Part shown: positions 28,401-37,833 of the stretch, piece after piece
How positions within the stretch are numbered: the first letter of the stretch is position 1
Layout: every line of letters begins with the position of its first letter
Made by a program: the position numbers and the translations under genes
Notes under the pieces: generated by a model
Seen by the model: only the letters and a program-made list of their open reading frames with translations
Told to the model about the DNA's origin: nothing
Databases searched by the model: none
NCBI GenBank assembly: GCA_025351345.1
Contig: JANXWB010000044.1
Coordinates: 1-64,000 of the forward strand
Source: Synechococcales cyanobacterium GL140_1_metabat_312
GTDB lineage: Bacteria > Cyanobacteriota > Cyanobacteriia > Leptolyngbyales > Leptolyngbyaceae
Reading direction: 5' to 3'
DNA length: 64,000 bases

Positions 28401-28669
28401 TGTGGGCTATGGTGTTGGCCCATCGTCAGGATATGCGGCTTCTATTTGGGATTAATGTGACCGACAAAACGGCTCCTATGACGGCTATTCAGTCAATTCT
28501 GGCGAAGATGAATTTGCGATTGATTTGCGTATCTCGCGATCGGAATTTGGTGAATGGTTGCCGAGGTGGATTGCGAGTCTATAAGTTTGTTATCCCTGAG
28601 GACAATCGGCTTGATATTTTCAAACAATGGAAAAATCAAGATATGTTGTGTTTGAAAGCGGCGACTTGA
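25406..28669 (+). CDS. CyRepA1-family replication protein
   Basis: 1087 codons. From residue about 95 the protein follows the cyanobacterial plasmid replication (CyRepA1) layout. HEQEWLDSGVDGQIIHLNV is followed by a DUF3854/Toprim-like region (VVLTEGEKKAGCLLTAGYAAIALPG from about 248; LICFDYE near 305). A helicase-like module has Walker A PKGTGKTTAL (about 423-432), ITHRIQLGRAIC and a Walker B-like ILDEVEQ (about 510), and ATPTIGTGVSID (about 680) acts like helicase motif V. The Ser-rich first 94 residues look atypical, and a TTG at 25688 could be the true start. The gene's neighbours are chromosomal. Confidence 0.8.
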   Translation: MVIPSRFVKSFNQFFSKQNPFSFPTTVSSRGNCSTLSSQFAVGISVLMSRNCIRGCGSSIELRSNSHLNSLSIKPSLKSPSNSSISRSVLSRSILSKRVAKDHEQEWLDSGVDGQIIHLNVQTLIDSEVDEHCREMRYPIAERLNWNARQSKNRTLRGWWVSGIDPLTNWQQMLWGRFKPDAATPVITPTTGKAAKYLSPSLGKGSSRLVLLDVPSSVWQRVADRYQISIKRSDTRTGFWSWVQRNAVPVVLTEGEKKAGCLLTAGYAAIALPGIFGGYRKENNQLIPELAIFTEIPRSFLICFDYESRLHVAQQVNNAIGCLGHLLSRPVQNNNDHSNNHANVRRSIVKVVELPGPEKGVDDFIVGRSAIEFDAVVGNSMRFEHWQQSQAWKLTYSASQIVNLPFLSGVNYPSSGLICVKSPKGTGKTTALRSFLVQPPQADRKVLVITHRIQLGRAICQGLGLPWVSQIKDNASLGMNGYGLCVDSLYATSQANFMPEDWANSIVILDEVEQVIWHALNSPTCANTRVKILETLRELIQMVLNSGGVVIAQDADLSNISIEYLLSLLDEPLEPWVLINQWHGDRFIQTQFYDTQNPAALIFQMERIIETGPVYVCLDSQKVKGRWSSRNLETYFSDRFPEKRILRVDSETVVDRTHPANGIANNINAVMQQYDIVLATPTIGTGVSIDIDNHFVAVFAIFNGVMSDTESRQALARVRSLVPRYIWVSSYGLGKIGNGSSYYRELVRSTTKAVRYNIMLLREVDFDVDRGTDPVTLRTWSKMAARVNLSLNRYRMEMYRGLEREGHRITTVTDNPIEILGDAYSLEAQYDLLMGTREVAGFEYLDLRHDSEEIEHIYNTIAQVREENKQAEAEAIAGSMEHCSDQSDLPMMDQRYSQRKQELKGRYVVNVTPDLQIKDSEGWYPQLRLHYYLIHDPLFVRLRDRKLLDSMLQQGNGRLALQDVKLITAQVEMLRALDLAVLFDPDRRTRTTDEDMQKLWAMVLAHRQDMRLLFGINVTDKTAPMTAIQSILAKMNLRLICVSRDRNLVNGCRGGLRVYKFVIPEDNRLDIFKQWKNQDMLCLKAAT

Positions 28670-28678
28670 TTGTTTATT

Positions 28679-29620
28679 TTATGATTTCTTAAATCCGACA
28701 ATCTCAGAGACAGTATAGAGTGGTCGGCCTTTAACTTCTTCGTAAATGCAGCCAATATATTCACCAAGAATGCCAATACAGACCAATTGCACGGCTCCGA
28801 GAAAGAAAACGGCGACTAGGATCATTGTAAATCCAGTGAGTGGAGAATGCGGTACGAAGATGCGCCAATATAAGATTAATAGAGCCATGAATAATGAAAC
28901 AATGGCGGCAAATAATCCAACATAGGTCGAAAGGCGTAATGGGACTTGAGAAAATGAAACAATACCGTTCATTGCGAGTTTAAATGATTTCCGGAAGGTG
29001 TATTTTACTTCTCCGGCAAATCTGGAATCCCGACTAAACGGGACCGCCGTCTGATTGAATCCCACCCACGATCGCAATCCTCGTAAATATCTTGTACGTT
29101 CTGGCATTGAATTTAATATATCAATTACCGATCGATCGATCAAACAAAAGTCTCCTGTATCGGTTGGAATGTCTATGTCTGCTAATTTCCGTAAGACTCG
29201 ATAAAACCAATAGGCAAGAAACCGTTTCCCCCAAGATTCTTCAATGCGTTTTGTCCGTTGAGCATAGACGACTTGGAAACCCGATCGCCATTGTTTAATC
29301 AATTCTGGAATCAATTCTGGTGGATCTTGTAAATCTGCATCCAGAATTATTGCCATATCGCCACGCACAAAATTCAGGCCTGCTGTGACAGCAATTTGAT
29401 GACCGAAATTACGGGCTAAATTGATATAGCAAATCCGATCGTCTTGTTGATGAAACGATCGTAATAGCATTAATGATTGATCTTTGCTGCCATCATTAAT
29501 CAAAACTAATTCCGTGGGTTCATCCAATGAATTCATCACATCAGTTAAACGCCGAACTAGTTCTGGAAGGGTATCTTGTTCATTGTAGAGTGGAACAATT
29601 AGGGAATAAATTGGCTGCAT
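28679..29620 (-). CDS. GtrB/DPM1-like polyprenyl-phosphate glycosyltransferase (GT2)
   Basis: A 313-residue GT2 enzyme. The GT-A domain (1-225) has [28 protein letters not shown], the DxD motif [10 protein letters not shown] and TGDFCLIDR. Two C-terminal membrane helices follow (about 232-258 and 268-292), ending in [17 protein letters not shown]. This is the layout of bactoprenol glucosyltransferase/GtrB and dolichol-phosphate mannosyltransferase relatives, which load a sugar onto undecaprenyl phosphate on the cytoplasmic face. The sugar is unknown. It is convergent with the rep gene, 9 bases apart. Confidence 0.88.
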   Translation of the reverse strand: MQPIYSLIVPLYNEQDTLPELVRRLTDVMNSLDEPTELVLINDGSKDQSLMLLRSFHQQDDRICYINLARNFGHQIAVTAGLNFVRGDMAIILDADLQDPPELIPELIKQWRSGFQVVYAQRTKRIEESWGKRFLAYWFYRVLRKLADIDIPTDTGDFCLIDRSVIDILNSMPERTRYLRGLRSWVGFNQTAVPFSRDSRFAGEVKYTFRKSFKLAMNGIVSFSQVPLRLSTYVGLFAAIVSLFMALLILYWRIFVPHSPLTGFTMILVAVFFLGAVQLVCIGILGEYIGCIYEEVKGRPLYTVSEIVGFKKS

Positions 29621-29643
29621 TTTGGGAATTAATTATTGAGTCT

Positions 29644-30948
29644 TTATAGCGCTGAAAGAACGGATCTTAATCGAGTCACAATCCGATCGATGTGTTCTTT
29701 TTCAATAATCAATGGCGGCGAAAGGGCAATAATGTCTCCGGTTGTGCGGATTAGTAAGTCTTGTTCAAAACAATTAACTAGTGCCTGATATGCTCTCGCG
29801 CCAGGAGATCCGGGAATAGATTCTAATTCAATCCCTGCAATTAAACCGATTGTCCGGATATCAATAATACAACTAATATCTTTAAGGGATTGCACTGCAT
29901 CTTGCCAATAGGGTGCGATCGTAGCGGCTTTGGCAAATAGATTTTCGTTTTGATAAATATCTAATGTTGCGAGGGCAGCGGCACAGGCAAGAGGATGACC
30001 AGAATAGGTATACCCATGGAAGAGTTCAATAGCGGTTTCTGGTCCCTGCATGAATGCATCTCGAATCTGCTCTTTAGCAAAGACGGCTCCCATCGGTACA
30101 CAGCCATTTGTAATTCCTTTAGCGACGCAGATCAAATCAGGAATAACATTGAAATAGTCGGCAGCAAAGGGCGTGCCCATTCGACCAAATCCGGTAATCA
30201 CTTCGTCAAAGATCAATAAAATACCGTATTTGTCGCAGATCGATCGTAGCTTTTCTAAATAGCCTTTGGGAGGAATAAGAACGCCTGTTGATCCCGCAAC
30301 AGGTTCAATAATGATGGCGGCAATGGTAGTGGGGTCATGAAGAGTAACAATGCGCTCCAAATCATCGGCTAAATGCGCCCCCCATTCGGGTTGGCCTTGG
30401 CTATAAGCATTGTGTTCAAGATTGTGAGTGTGAGGTAAATGATCAACGCCTGAAAGTAATGGTCCAAATCCTCGGCGATTGGTGGCAATACCTCCGACTG
30501 AAATCCCGCCAAATCCGGTGCCATGATAGCCCCGTTCTCGTCCAATTAAGCGGGTTCGGGTGGCGTCTCCTTTGGCTCGGTGGTAGGCGATCGCAATCTT
30601 TAGTGCGGTATCAACGGCCTCGGAACCAGAATTCGCGAAGAAGACTGCATTTAAATCTCCGGGAGTGATCTGCGTGAGGCGATCGGCAAGTTCAAATGGC
30701 CCTGGATGTCCCATTTGAAAAGTGGGGGCAAAATCTAAGGTTTCAATTTGTTTTTTGACAGCCTCCGCAATAGTACGACGGCCATGTCCCGCATTCACAC
30801 ACCACAATCCCGCTGTCCCGTCCAAAATTTCCCGATCGTCGATGTCTTTGTAATACATACCCTGTGCGGATGCCAGCAGTCTGGGTTTTGCTTTGAATTG
30901 ACGGTTGGCGGTGAAGGGCATCCAGAAGGCGTTGAGGTTGGGATTCAT
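29644..30948 (-). CDS. Class III (omega-amino acid:pyruvate type) aminotransferase
   Basis: A 434-residue fold-type I PLP enzyme of aminotransferase class III. NAFWMPFTANRQFKAKPRLL at the N-terminus is typical of omega-amino acid:pyruvate transaminases. FFANSGSEAVDTALKIA, GRERGYHGTGFGG, LIFDEVITGFGRMG and the PLP-Lys motif ICVAKGITNGCVPMG are all intact. The preferred amino donor (beta-alanine, taurine, putrescine or other) cannot be read. It is 23 bases upstream of the glycosyltransferase on the same strand, with no obvious functional link. Confidence 0.85.
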   Translation of the reverse strand: MNPNLNAFWMPFTANRQFKAKPRLLASAQGMYYKDIDDREILDGTAGLWCVNAGHGRRTIAEAVKKQIETLDFAPTFQMGHPGPFELADRLTQITPGDLNAVFFANSGSEAVDTALKIAIAYHRAKGDATRTRLIGRERGYHGTGFGGISVGGIATNRRGFGPLLSGVDHLPHTHNLEHNAYSQGQPEWGAHLADDLERIVTLHDPTTIAAIIIEPVAGSTGVLIPPKGYLEKLRSICDKYGILLIFDEVITGFGRMGTPFAADYFNVIPDLICVAKGITNGCVPMGAVFAKEQIRDAFMQGPETAIELFHGYTYSGHPLACAAALATLDIYQNENLFAKAATIAPYWQDAVQSLKDISCIIDIRTIGLIAGIELESIPGSPGARAYQALVNCFEQDLLIRTTGDIIALSPPLIIEKEHIDRIVTRLRSVLSAL

Positions 30949-31017
30949 GGGGATGGAGTGATGGGGTGAACTTTGAAGAGACGATTTAATGATGGAATTC
31001 TAAAAAATCACTTAAAT

Positions 31018-31050
31018 AAAAGGCATTGAAATAATGGATCTCAATGCCTT
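31018..31050 (-). terminator. Rho-independent terminator after the HTH/basic-tail gene
   Basis: AAGGCATTGA at 31041-31050 (minus reading) pairs perfectly with TCAATGCCTT, followed by a T-rich run (TTTTATTT) on the minus strand. It lies 30 bases beyond the stop at 31081. Confidence 0.75.
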
Positions 31051-31080
31051 CTTAATGCTTTTTGTTTAATTAAATTGGCC

Positions 31081-31590
31081 TCAAACGCTAGTTGCTTTAC
31101 GGCGACCGCGAGTGGTCGTTGATTTTATTGTGGTTTTAGTTCCTAATTTAGCCGGACTTTTATCACTCTTACTCACTTCGGGCGAACTAGATTCACTGTC
31201 GGTCTTGGATTTGCGACCACGAACCTTCTTCCCGTCTGGTTCACTCATGGCATCTACCGCAGCATTGGCGTTAGTTAACGTTGTTTCCGTCAATTTCCCG
31301 ACGACGCGGCGCTTGATATTTTTGCCACGCCGTACAGCCGATAAATAATATTTCAAGGTCGATGGACTAATTTCAACCCCTTGTTGGGTCAGCATTGTAG
31401 AAAGTTCAGGGTAATCGTACCCTCGATCGAGAGCCAAGATAATTTGGTCCTGCAATGCATTGATCGCTTCGCGCAATGACCAGATTTCCTTGGGCTTGTC
31501 TGGCAAATCCATTAGCGTTGACGATGCTTGCGAAATAGCAGCCTTTGAGACGAGTGTAGCAGTCGGAGAACGACGTTTTGCTCCAGTCAT
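31081..31590 (-). CDS. Helix-turn-helix protein with a basic, RGR-containing tail
   Basis: A 169-residue protein. Residues about 38-90 (LREAINALQDQIILALDRGYDYPELSTMLTQQGVEISPSTLKYYLSAVRRG) form a helix-turn-helix of the type seen in plasmid mobilisation and TraK-like accessory proteins, where the ISPSTLKYYLS helix is the recognition helix. The C-terminal third (about 112-169) is a low-complexity Lys/Ser/Thr tail with KVRGRKSK and TTRGRRKA, resembling AT-hook or histone-H1-like DNA-contact tails. It is probably a DNA-binding protein, but the target is unknown. A strong terminator follows. Confidence 0.6.
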   Translation of the reverse strand: MTGAKRRSPTATLVSKAAISQASSTLMDLPDKPKEIWSLREAINALQDQIILALDRGYDYPELSTMLTQQGVEISPSTLKYYLSAVRRGKNIKRRVVGKLTETTLTNANAAVDAMSEPDGKKVRGRKSKTDSESSSPEVSKSDKSPAKLGTKTTIKSTTTRGRRKATSV

Positions 31591-31839
31591 TAGAATATCC
31601 CTTTTTGTAGTGTTGGCTTAGTAACTTTATTGCGTAACTTTCTCTAATGTATACCTCGATAATTCAAGGTTGACAAAGTATTTTTATTTTTTGTGATTTC
31701 TAATCCAAATCCACCGTTTTATTGATGTCTCGATCGGTTTTATATCAGCATTCTTCGCCCTATTAGTTCGATCGACGCTTGGAATGGATATGATGTAACA
31801 TTACGATCGCTTTAGCATTTCACCTAGCCGTTAAGATGC

Positions 31840-32583
31840 TTATAAATGAATGGCTTTGGCGATCGTGAACAAGATTGGTGCAAGGAGTAATGCAGGTAAA
31901 AATGAGCTAACTCGAATAGGAACTAACTCTAGTAAGTTGCAGCCAATGCCCATGACCATCAATCCACCTACTCCAGAAACGAGCGCAACACAGGGGTCAC
32001 TGCTCGGATTTGGGAGAACTTGAGCAAGGCTGCTGGCCACCAGAGAGAGACTGCCTTGATAGATCAAAATCATCAGGCTAGAGAATGCCACACCAATGCC
32101 ATAGGTACTGCTAAATGCGATCGAGGCCAGTCCATCCATCACGGCCTTAACGGTAAGAATTCCAGGGTCTCCGTTCAAACCATTGTTTAAACAGCCTAAA
32201 ATCGCCATGGGACCGACACAGAACAATAAACTCGTCGCAACGAACCCTTCTGTAAATCGTCCGCCGCCTTTGACTCGGTGCTTTAGCCAATCGCCCAATT
32301 GGGTGAGTTTCAATTCAATGTGTAATGCTTCCCCGAGAATGCCGCCAAATACTATAGATAGCAATTCTAAAATCGTACCATCGACTATTCCAACCGTTGC
32401 ATTTCGCATTGCCCCAGCCATGGTGATCCCTAGAAAAATAGTAAATAATCCCAATCCTTGGGTTAAGACCTGCTGCATTCCGGCAGCCATTCGTCCCCGT
32501 AGGCTTAGTCCGATCGTCGTACCCATAAGAATGGTAAATACATTGATCCAGGTGCCGCTTGTTTTTTGCCAAAGGGAGAGCAT
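31840..32583 (-). CDS. DUF554 family membrane protein
   Basis: A 247-residue membrane protein with about seven hydrophobic segments and the DUF554 (YdfK/YqgA) pattern: NVFTILMGTTIGLSLRGRMAAGMQQVLTQGLGLFTIFLGI at the N-terminus, LLFCVGPMAILGCLNNGL in the middle and SGVGGLMVMGIGCNLLELVPIRV near the end. The family is a presumed transporter of unknown substrate. It lies between unrelated genes on the same strand. Confidence 0.85.
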   Translation of the reverse strand: MLSLWQKTSGTWINVFTILMGTTIGLSLRGRMAAGMQQVLTQGLGLFTIFLGITMAGAMRNATVGIVDGTILELLSIVFGGILGEALHIELKLTQLGDWLKHRVKGGGRFTEGFVATSLLFCVGPMAILGCLNNGLNGDPGILTVKAVMDGLASIAFSSTYGIGVAFSSLMILIYQGSLSLVASSLAQVLPNPSSDPCVALVSGVGGLMVMGIGCNLLELVPIRVSSFLPALLLAPILFTIAKAIHL

Positions 32584-32616
32584 AGAGAAACCGATCGTAG
32601 TGTAGATAAACTAAAT

Positions 32617-33549
32617 CTACAGTAGAGCCTTCAAAATAATCTGACTGACTTCTTCATTGCCCATCGCATTGAGATGAATATTGTCGTGGTAGAGCTGTTT
32701 TGCATTGTCCTTAGCTTTAAAGGGTTCTAGCAAATCAATATAGTTAATTCCTTCTTTTTTCGCTAGTTCATCCAAACGATCGCGGGCTACTCGTTCATAG
32801 TTACGAGATTTTCCATCCACTTCTCGTAATAATGGAGTCATGAGCATTAAAAATTCGACATTGTTTCTCAGTGTTAATCTATGAATGGCCTCAATTGCCT
32901 CCAAAATCCTCCCCACCCGATCGCCCTCTTCACTGTGAATTCTTTGTAATTCAGATAAAGGCGGGAGCTTAGACAAGCGATAGCGCTCGATTAATTCACC
33001 AATGGCTCCGATAGGTTTACGATCGAGATAATTTTTTTCACGGCCCACCACAAGACTATTTGGAGCCGTACCAAACAAATCGTCAGTATTAATAATCAGA
33101 ATCAAGATATCCGTATCAAATAGCCCAAACTGGCGCAGATATTCCAATTCATTGCGCGGGGACCAAGAATTGGCCGAGGCATTCAAAACGGTAATAGTGG
33201 GAACGTTTTCGAGTTGACTCTCCTGAAGATGTTGCTTAAATCGTTCAGAAATGATCGAGTCTTGCGGATTCCACCAACCCCCATTGGTCACCGAATCGCC
33301 AATGAAAAAAAAGCGGCGTTCACCGGGAATTTTACGATCGCTAATTTCATCACTACGCATCGAATACCGATTGATCCGAATAGTGTTGCCATTGCGAATA
33401 ACGGTTTGGTTCGGTGCAATCAAATAGCCTACTTTTTCATCTGCCTGATACAAAAGTGGATCGCCCAGCCCATAGCGCGATCGGAGGATCACTTCAAGAA
33501 TTAGAAGTAAGACCATGCTCAGTAGACTGATAGTTAAAAAAAGTTTCAT
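32617..33549 (-). CDS. SGNH/GDSL-type esterase or hydrolase
   Basis: A 310-residue protein with one N-terminal signal-anchor (FLTISLLSMVLLLILEVIL) and an SGNH hydrolase domain. The block I nucleophile is in FFIGDSVTNGGWW, the oxyanion/Asn region is around NASANSWSPRNELEYL, and the catalytic Asp/His pair is in YHDNIHLNAMG. The domain should face the periplasm. Related cyanobacterial proteins are thought to modify envelope polysaccharides, but the substrate is unknown. It is divergent from the 57-aa ORF. Confidence 0.8.
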   Translation of the reverse strand: MKLFLTISLLSMVLLLILEVILRSRYGLGDPLLYQADEKVGYLIAPNQTVIRNGNTIRINRYSMRSDEISDRKIPGERRFFFIGDSVTNGGWWNPQDSIISERFKQHLQESQLENVPTITVLNASANSWSPRNELEYLRQFGLFDTDILILIINTDDLFGTAPNSLVVGREKNYLDRKPIGAIGELIERYRLSKLPPLSELQRIHSEEGDRVGRILEAIEAIHRLTLRNNVEFLMLMTPLLREVDGKSRNYERVARDRLDELAKKEGINYIDLLEPFKAKDNAKQLYHDNIHLNAMGNEEVSQIILKALL

Positions 33550-33623
33550 AAATATTCAGAAAAACTATAAATCGAGCGTGCGGCGATCGGAGGTAAAATA
33601 AAAACAATTATTTTTCTTATTTT

Positions 33624-33797
33624 ATGTTGAAACGAATTTGGGAAGGCGTGTTAGTGATTGTGGCTGACCTTAAGCTGGGTATGACTAAGAGAGATGGGGC
33701 CGATAGTCCAGTTTGGATTGGCCTATCGACCGTCATTATTTTAGGGGCGATTGGATATTTAGTCATCTGGGCGACCCGATTGGCCTATTTGTTTTAA
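33624..33797 (+). CDS. 57-aa single-pass membrane protein
   Basis: An ORF from ATG 33624 to a TAA at 33795-33797. A short charged N-terminus (MLKRIWEGVLVIVADLKLGMTKRDGADSP) precedes one transmembrane helix (VWIGLSTVIILGAIGYLVIWATRLAYLF). It lies in the divergent gap between the SGNH gene and acs. Composition and hydrophobic profile look protein-like, and no overlapping frame explains it. I recognise no family. The upstream 70 bases are AT-rich with no strong ribosome site. Confidence 0.5.
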   Translation: MLKRIWEGVLVIVADLKLGMTKRDGADSPVWIGLSTVIILGAIGYLVIWATRLAYLF

Positions 33798-33837
33798 GTG
33801 ACCCTTGGGCCAGCAAACGCTTGAGTCATTAAACGTC

Positions 33838-35799
33838 TCAGCCTCTCAGCTTCTCCAACACGCTGATATCTTCCAAGGTGGACGTGTCACCAGAAATCTC
33901 TTGACCCGCCGTCAAGCCCCGGAGTAATCGCCGCATAATCTTACCCGATCGAGTTTTTGGCAATGCCTCCGCAAACCGAATTTCTCCAGGACGGGCGATC
34001 GCACCAATTTCTTTTACGACATGTTTTTTGAGTTCTTTCATCAACTCGTCGCTGGCAGTATAAGTGCCTTCCAACGTGACAAACGCCACAATCTCCTCGC
34101 CCTTCAGATCATCGGGTTTCCCAACGACTGCCGCTTCTGCAACTGCTGGATGGGAGACCAATGCTGACTCAATTTCCATAGTGCCTAATCGATGTCCCGC
34201 TACATTAATCACATCATCCACACGGCCCATCACCCAGAAATAGCTATCTCCGTCTCGGCGCGCCCCGTCTCCTGCGAAGTAAATGTATTTTCCATCTACA
34301 GGCGCAATATGTTCCCAATAGGTTTCGCGGAATCTGTTGTCGTCACCATACACCGTGCGCATCATTCCCGGCCAAGGATGACGAATCGCCAAATATCCGC
34401 CCTCTCCAGCAGGGACAGTATTGCCGTCCATATCAACCACATCTGCCAGAATTCCAGGGAACGGAAGGGTTGCAGAACCCGGTTTTGTGGCGATCGCTCC
34501 CGGCAATGGCGTAATCATGATGCCCCCTGTTTCGGTTTGCCACCACGTATCAACAATAGGGCACCGTTCCGCCCCAATCACAGTGTGATACCACATCCAA
34601 GCTTCTGGATTAATCGGTTCACCGACGCTTCCAAGCAATCGCAGCGACGTCAAGTCTCTTGAATTCGGATGTTCATCGCCCATTTTGATAAAGGCGCGAA
34701 TGGCGGTCGGCGCTGTGTAAAGAATGCTGACCTTATGCTTTTGAATGACATCCCAAAATGCACCAGGATTCGACGGACGCGGGGCACCTTCATACATCAC
34801 CGTCGTTGCGCCGTTAGACAATGGACCATACACAACATAGCTATGTCCCGTAATCCAGCCTACATCCGCTGTACACCAGAAAACGTCCTGTTCCTGCAAA
34901 TCAAAAATCCATTTGCAAGTCACATGGGAATAGAGGTTATAGCCGCCTGTTGTATGAAGTACACCTTTGGGTTTGCCTGTCGATCCGGAGGTATACAACA
35001 CAAACAAATTGTCTTCTGCATCCAATTCTGCCGCCGGACAATCACTCTCTACTGTTGCCATTAGTTCGTGCCACCAATGATCGCGCCCTGATTCCATGGT
35101 GATATCTTGCGCCGTCCGTTTGGCTACAATCACGGTTTCGACTTTGGTTTGACCATTAGCGATCGCCGCATCCACAGCAGGTTTCAACGGTACAACAACA
35201 TCCTTACGCCAGCCACCATCGGCTGTAATCACAACCTTGGCTTCCGCATCTACTAACCGATCGCGTAATGCCTCCGCACTAAATCCACCAAACACAACCC
35301 CATGCACCGCACCAATTCGGGCACAGGCCAACATTGCAACCGCCGCTTCCGGAATCATGGGCATATAAATCCCGACCCGATCGCCCTTCACCACGCCCAT
35401 TTTTCTCAGAACATTTGCAAACTGACAAACTTGTTGATGCAATTCCCGATAGGTAAGCGTAATTGAATCACCCGGTTCGCCTTCCCAAATGATGGCGGGT
35501 TTATCACCTCTCGATTCTAAATGACGATCGAGGCAGTTATAAGACAGATTGATTTTTCCATTCACAAACCACTTTGCAAAAGGCGGATTGCTCCAGTCTA
35601 ATCCCTTAGTCCAAGGGCTAAACCAATGCAATTCTTTTTTGGCTAACTCTTCCCAAAACGCGACTGGGTCGGCTGCTGCCCGATCGTAAAGCGCCTTATA
35701 TTCATCAAAGCTTTTCACCGTTGCCTTGGCCGAGAATTCAGCGCTGGGCGCAAAGGTCCGATTTTCTTGGAGAATCGATTCAATAGTGGGTTGGGACAT
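33838..35799 (-). CDS. acs: Acetyl-CoA synthetase (AMP-forming)
   Basis: A 653-residue ANL-superfamily enzyme, the normal length for Acs. The adenylate-forming P-loop [18 protein letters not shown], the acetate-pocket region [51 protein letters not shown] and the C-terminal [14 protein letters not shown] (with the acetylation-regulated Lys) are all present. It makes acetyl-CoA from acetate, ATP and CoA in the cytoplasm. It is a single gene with no actP or other acetate gene adjacent. Confidence 0.96.
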   Translation of the reverse strand: MSQPTIESILQENRTFAPSAEFSAKATVKSFDEYKALYDRAAADPVAFWEELAKKELHWFSPWTKGLDWSNPPFAKWFVNGKINLSYNCLDRHLESRGDKPAIIWEGEPGDSITLTYRELHQQVCQFANVLRKMGVVKGDRVGIYMPMIPEAAVAMLACARIGAVHGVVFGGFSAEALRDRLVDAEAKVVITADGGWRKDVVVPLKPAVDAAIANGQTKVETVIVAKRTAQDITMESGRDHWWHELMATVESDCPAAELDAEDNLFVLYTSGSTGKPKGVLHTTGGYNLYSHVTCKWIFDLQEQDVFWCTADVGWITGHSYVVYGPLSNGATTVMYEGAPRPSNPGAFWDVIQKHKVSILYTAPTAIRAFIKMGDEHPNSRDLTSLRLLGSVGEPINPEAWMWYHTVIGAERCPIVDTWWQTETGGIMITPLPGAIATKPGSATLPFPGILADVVDMDGNTVPAGEGGYLAIRHPWPGMMRTVYGDDNRFRETYWEHIAPVDGKYIYFAGDGARRDGDSYFWVMGRVDDVINVAGHRLGTMEIESALVSHPAVAEAAVVGKPDDLKGEEIVAFVTLEGTYTASDELMKELKKHVVKEIGAIARPGEIRFAEALPKTRSGKIMRRLLRGLTAGQEISGDTSTLEDISVLEKLRG

Positions 35800-35904
35800 G
35801 GGTACTCGAAATGAAAATACTGATCCTACGATACTGGTTTGCCTCGTCCGATCGTATTACTATGTACTTTCATAACGCGATTGGTATGACCGATTACACC
35901 GCTT

Positions 35905-37833
35905 CTACATCAGTTCAGCAAGCTCCATCCACCGATCGGTCGATCGTTCAATCTCACTATTAATATTGGCCAGCCGATCGGACAATGCCTGAATATCACT
36001 GTAGCCACCGGACGAATTGCTGTAGAGCTTCGCTTCCAGTTCAGCTTTTTCGGCTTCCAGCTTTGGCATTTTAGCTTCTAGTTCTTCGTATTCTCGTTTC
36101 TCTTTGAAGGTGACTTTGCGGGCTTTGGTGACGATCGGAGTTGGTTCAACTAAAACAGGTTCAGGAGCAGTTGGTTTAGGGCCAACTTGAATGGTGGGCG
36201 CTGAGTTTTCTTCTCGCTTCTCATCTTTTTTACAATCGAGATAGATGGAGTAGTTGCCGGGATAACGACGAACGTTACCGCCCGGTTCTAAGGCAAAAAT
36301 AGTCTCAACGGTCCGATCGAGGAAGTATCGATCATGAGATACCACTATGACAGCGCCTTTGAAATCTTCCAAATATTCTTCAAGCACCCCCAACGTTTGG
36401 ACATCCAAATCATTTGTCGGTTCATCCAAAATTAGAACATTTGGTGCAGATAGTAAAACCTGTAATAGGAAGAGTCTACGCTTTTCGCCTCCCGAAAGTT
36501 TACCGATCGGCGAATATTGTTGATTCGGTGAAAATAGGAATCGCTCCAGCATTTGTGATGCGGTAATAATCGATCCGTCAGACGTTTTTACTAATTCCGC
36601 AATGTCTTTTAAATAATCAATTACACGCTGATTGTTATTAATCCCACTTTGCAGTTCATCAGAATGTTGATCAAAGTAACCAAACTGAATCGTCGAACCA
36701 ATATCAACCGTTCCAGAATCCGGTTCAACTCGTCCTGTAATCAAATTCATTAAGGTCGATTTACCCGCGCCATTCATGCCGATGATGCCAATCCGATCGT
36801 CGGGGGTGAATTCGTAGGTGAAATCTTTGATCAACGTCCGATCGCCGTAGCTTTTGCTGACATCGGTAAGTTCAGCAACTTTTTTACCAATACGACGGCC
36901 CATAGTCGAAATTTCGACTTTCCCTTGAACGGTTTTGAATTCCGTCGCCTTCATATCCTCAACTCGACCAATCCGCGCCTTTTGTTTAGTACTACGCGCC
37001 TTTGGTCCTTTTTTCAACCATTCCAGTTCCCGCCTTAAAACCCCAGCAAATTTGCGTTGACTACTAGCGGATGATTCTTCTTGGGCTGCTTTTTTTTCTA
37101 AATAATAGGAATAATTTCCTTCATAGTTAAACAGTTCTGCCCGATCGATTTCCAAAATACGATTGGTCACTTGGTCCAAGAAATACCGATCGTGCGTCAC
37201 CAAAAGCAAGGATCCGGTATAGCGCGACAAATAGCCTTGTAACCACTCGACAGAATCCGCATCCAAATGGTTCGTCGGTTCATCCATCAACAACACATCA
37301 GGCTGGGCAATTAGAGCCGTGGCGATCGCGATCCGTTTACGATAACCGCCCGACAGATCTCCCACTCGCGTCGTAAAGTCAGTGATTCCTAACTGATTGA
37401 GCGCGATCGTCGCTTGAGTTTCCAGTTCCCAAGCTCCAGTTTGATCCATCCGATGGGTGAGACTGGACAATTTATTGAGAAGCTTATCTTGGTCCGCATC
37501 TGGGTCAGCGAGTGCTTCAGAAACGGCTTCGTACTCTTTAATCAGCGCCATCACGTCGCCGCTGTCAGTAAATATTTGCTCTAATACAGTTTTTTCTTCA
37601 TCTACATCGGGCTGCTGGGGTAAATACACTACCCGCACACCACCCGGAATCTCGATTTCGCCGCCGTCAATTGGCTCGATTCCCGCAATCATTTTCAGCA
37701 ATGTAGACTTGCCAGAACCGTTGGTGCCAATGAGTCCCACCCGATCGCGGTTCTCTAGAACAAAATTGCCCTCCTTCAACACCTCTTTAATTCCAAAGTC
37801 TTTACGGATCGATCGCAGTGTCAAAAGAGCCAT
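35905..37833 (-). CDS. ABC-F family ATPase (Uup-like, with C-terminal coiled coil)
   Basis: A 642-residue soluble protein with two ABC modules. Walker A GTNGSGKS (36-43) with signature LSGGYRKR and Walker B VLLMDEPTNHLDADS form module 1. GMNGAGKS with LSGGEKRRLFLLQVL and LILDEPTNDLDVQT form module 2. The inter-domain P-site linker (about 240-300) is rich in Lys/Arg (LKKGPKARSTKQKARI). A C-terminal coiled coil (about 575-640: KEKREYEELEAKMPKLEAEKAELEAKL) marks the Uup-type subgroup, which acts on ribosomes or branched DNA intermediates. There are no membrane segments. Confidence 0.92.
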   Translation of the reverse strand: MALLTLRSIRKDFGIKEVLKEGNFVLENRDRVGLIGTNGSGKSTLLKMIAGIEPIDGGEIEIPGGVRVVYLPQQPDVDEEKTVLEQIFTDSGDVMALIKEYEAVSEALADPDADQDKLLNKLSSLTHRMDQTGAWELETQATIALNQLGITDFTTRVGDLSGGYRKRIAIATALIAQPDVLLMDEPTNHLDADSVEWLQGYLSRYTGSLLLVTHDRYFLDQVTNRILEIDRAELFNYEGNYSYYLEKKAAQEESSASSQRKFAGVLRRELEWLKKGPKARSTKQKARIGRVEDMKATEFKTVQGKVEISTMGRRIGKKVAELTDVSKSYGDRTLIKDFTYEFTPDDRIGIIGMNGAGKSTLMNLITGRVEPDSGTVDIGSTIQFGYFDQHSDELQSGINNNQRVIDYLKDIAELVKTSDGSIITASQMLERFLFSPNQQYSPIGKLSGGEKRRLFLLQVLLSAPNVLILDEPTNDLDVQTLGVLEEYLEDFKGAVIVVSHDRYFLDRTVETIFALEPGGNVRRYPGNYSIYLDCKKDEKREENSAPTIQVGPKPTAPEPVLVEPTPIVTKARKVTFKEKREYEELEAKMPKLEAEKAELEAKLYSNSSGGYSDIQALSDRLANINSEIERSTDRWMELAELM

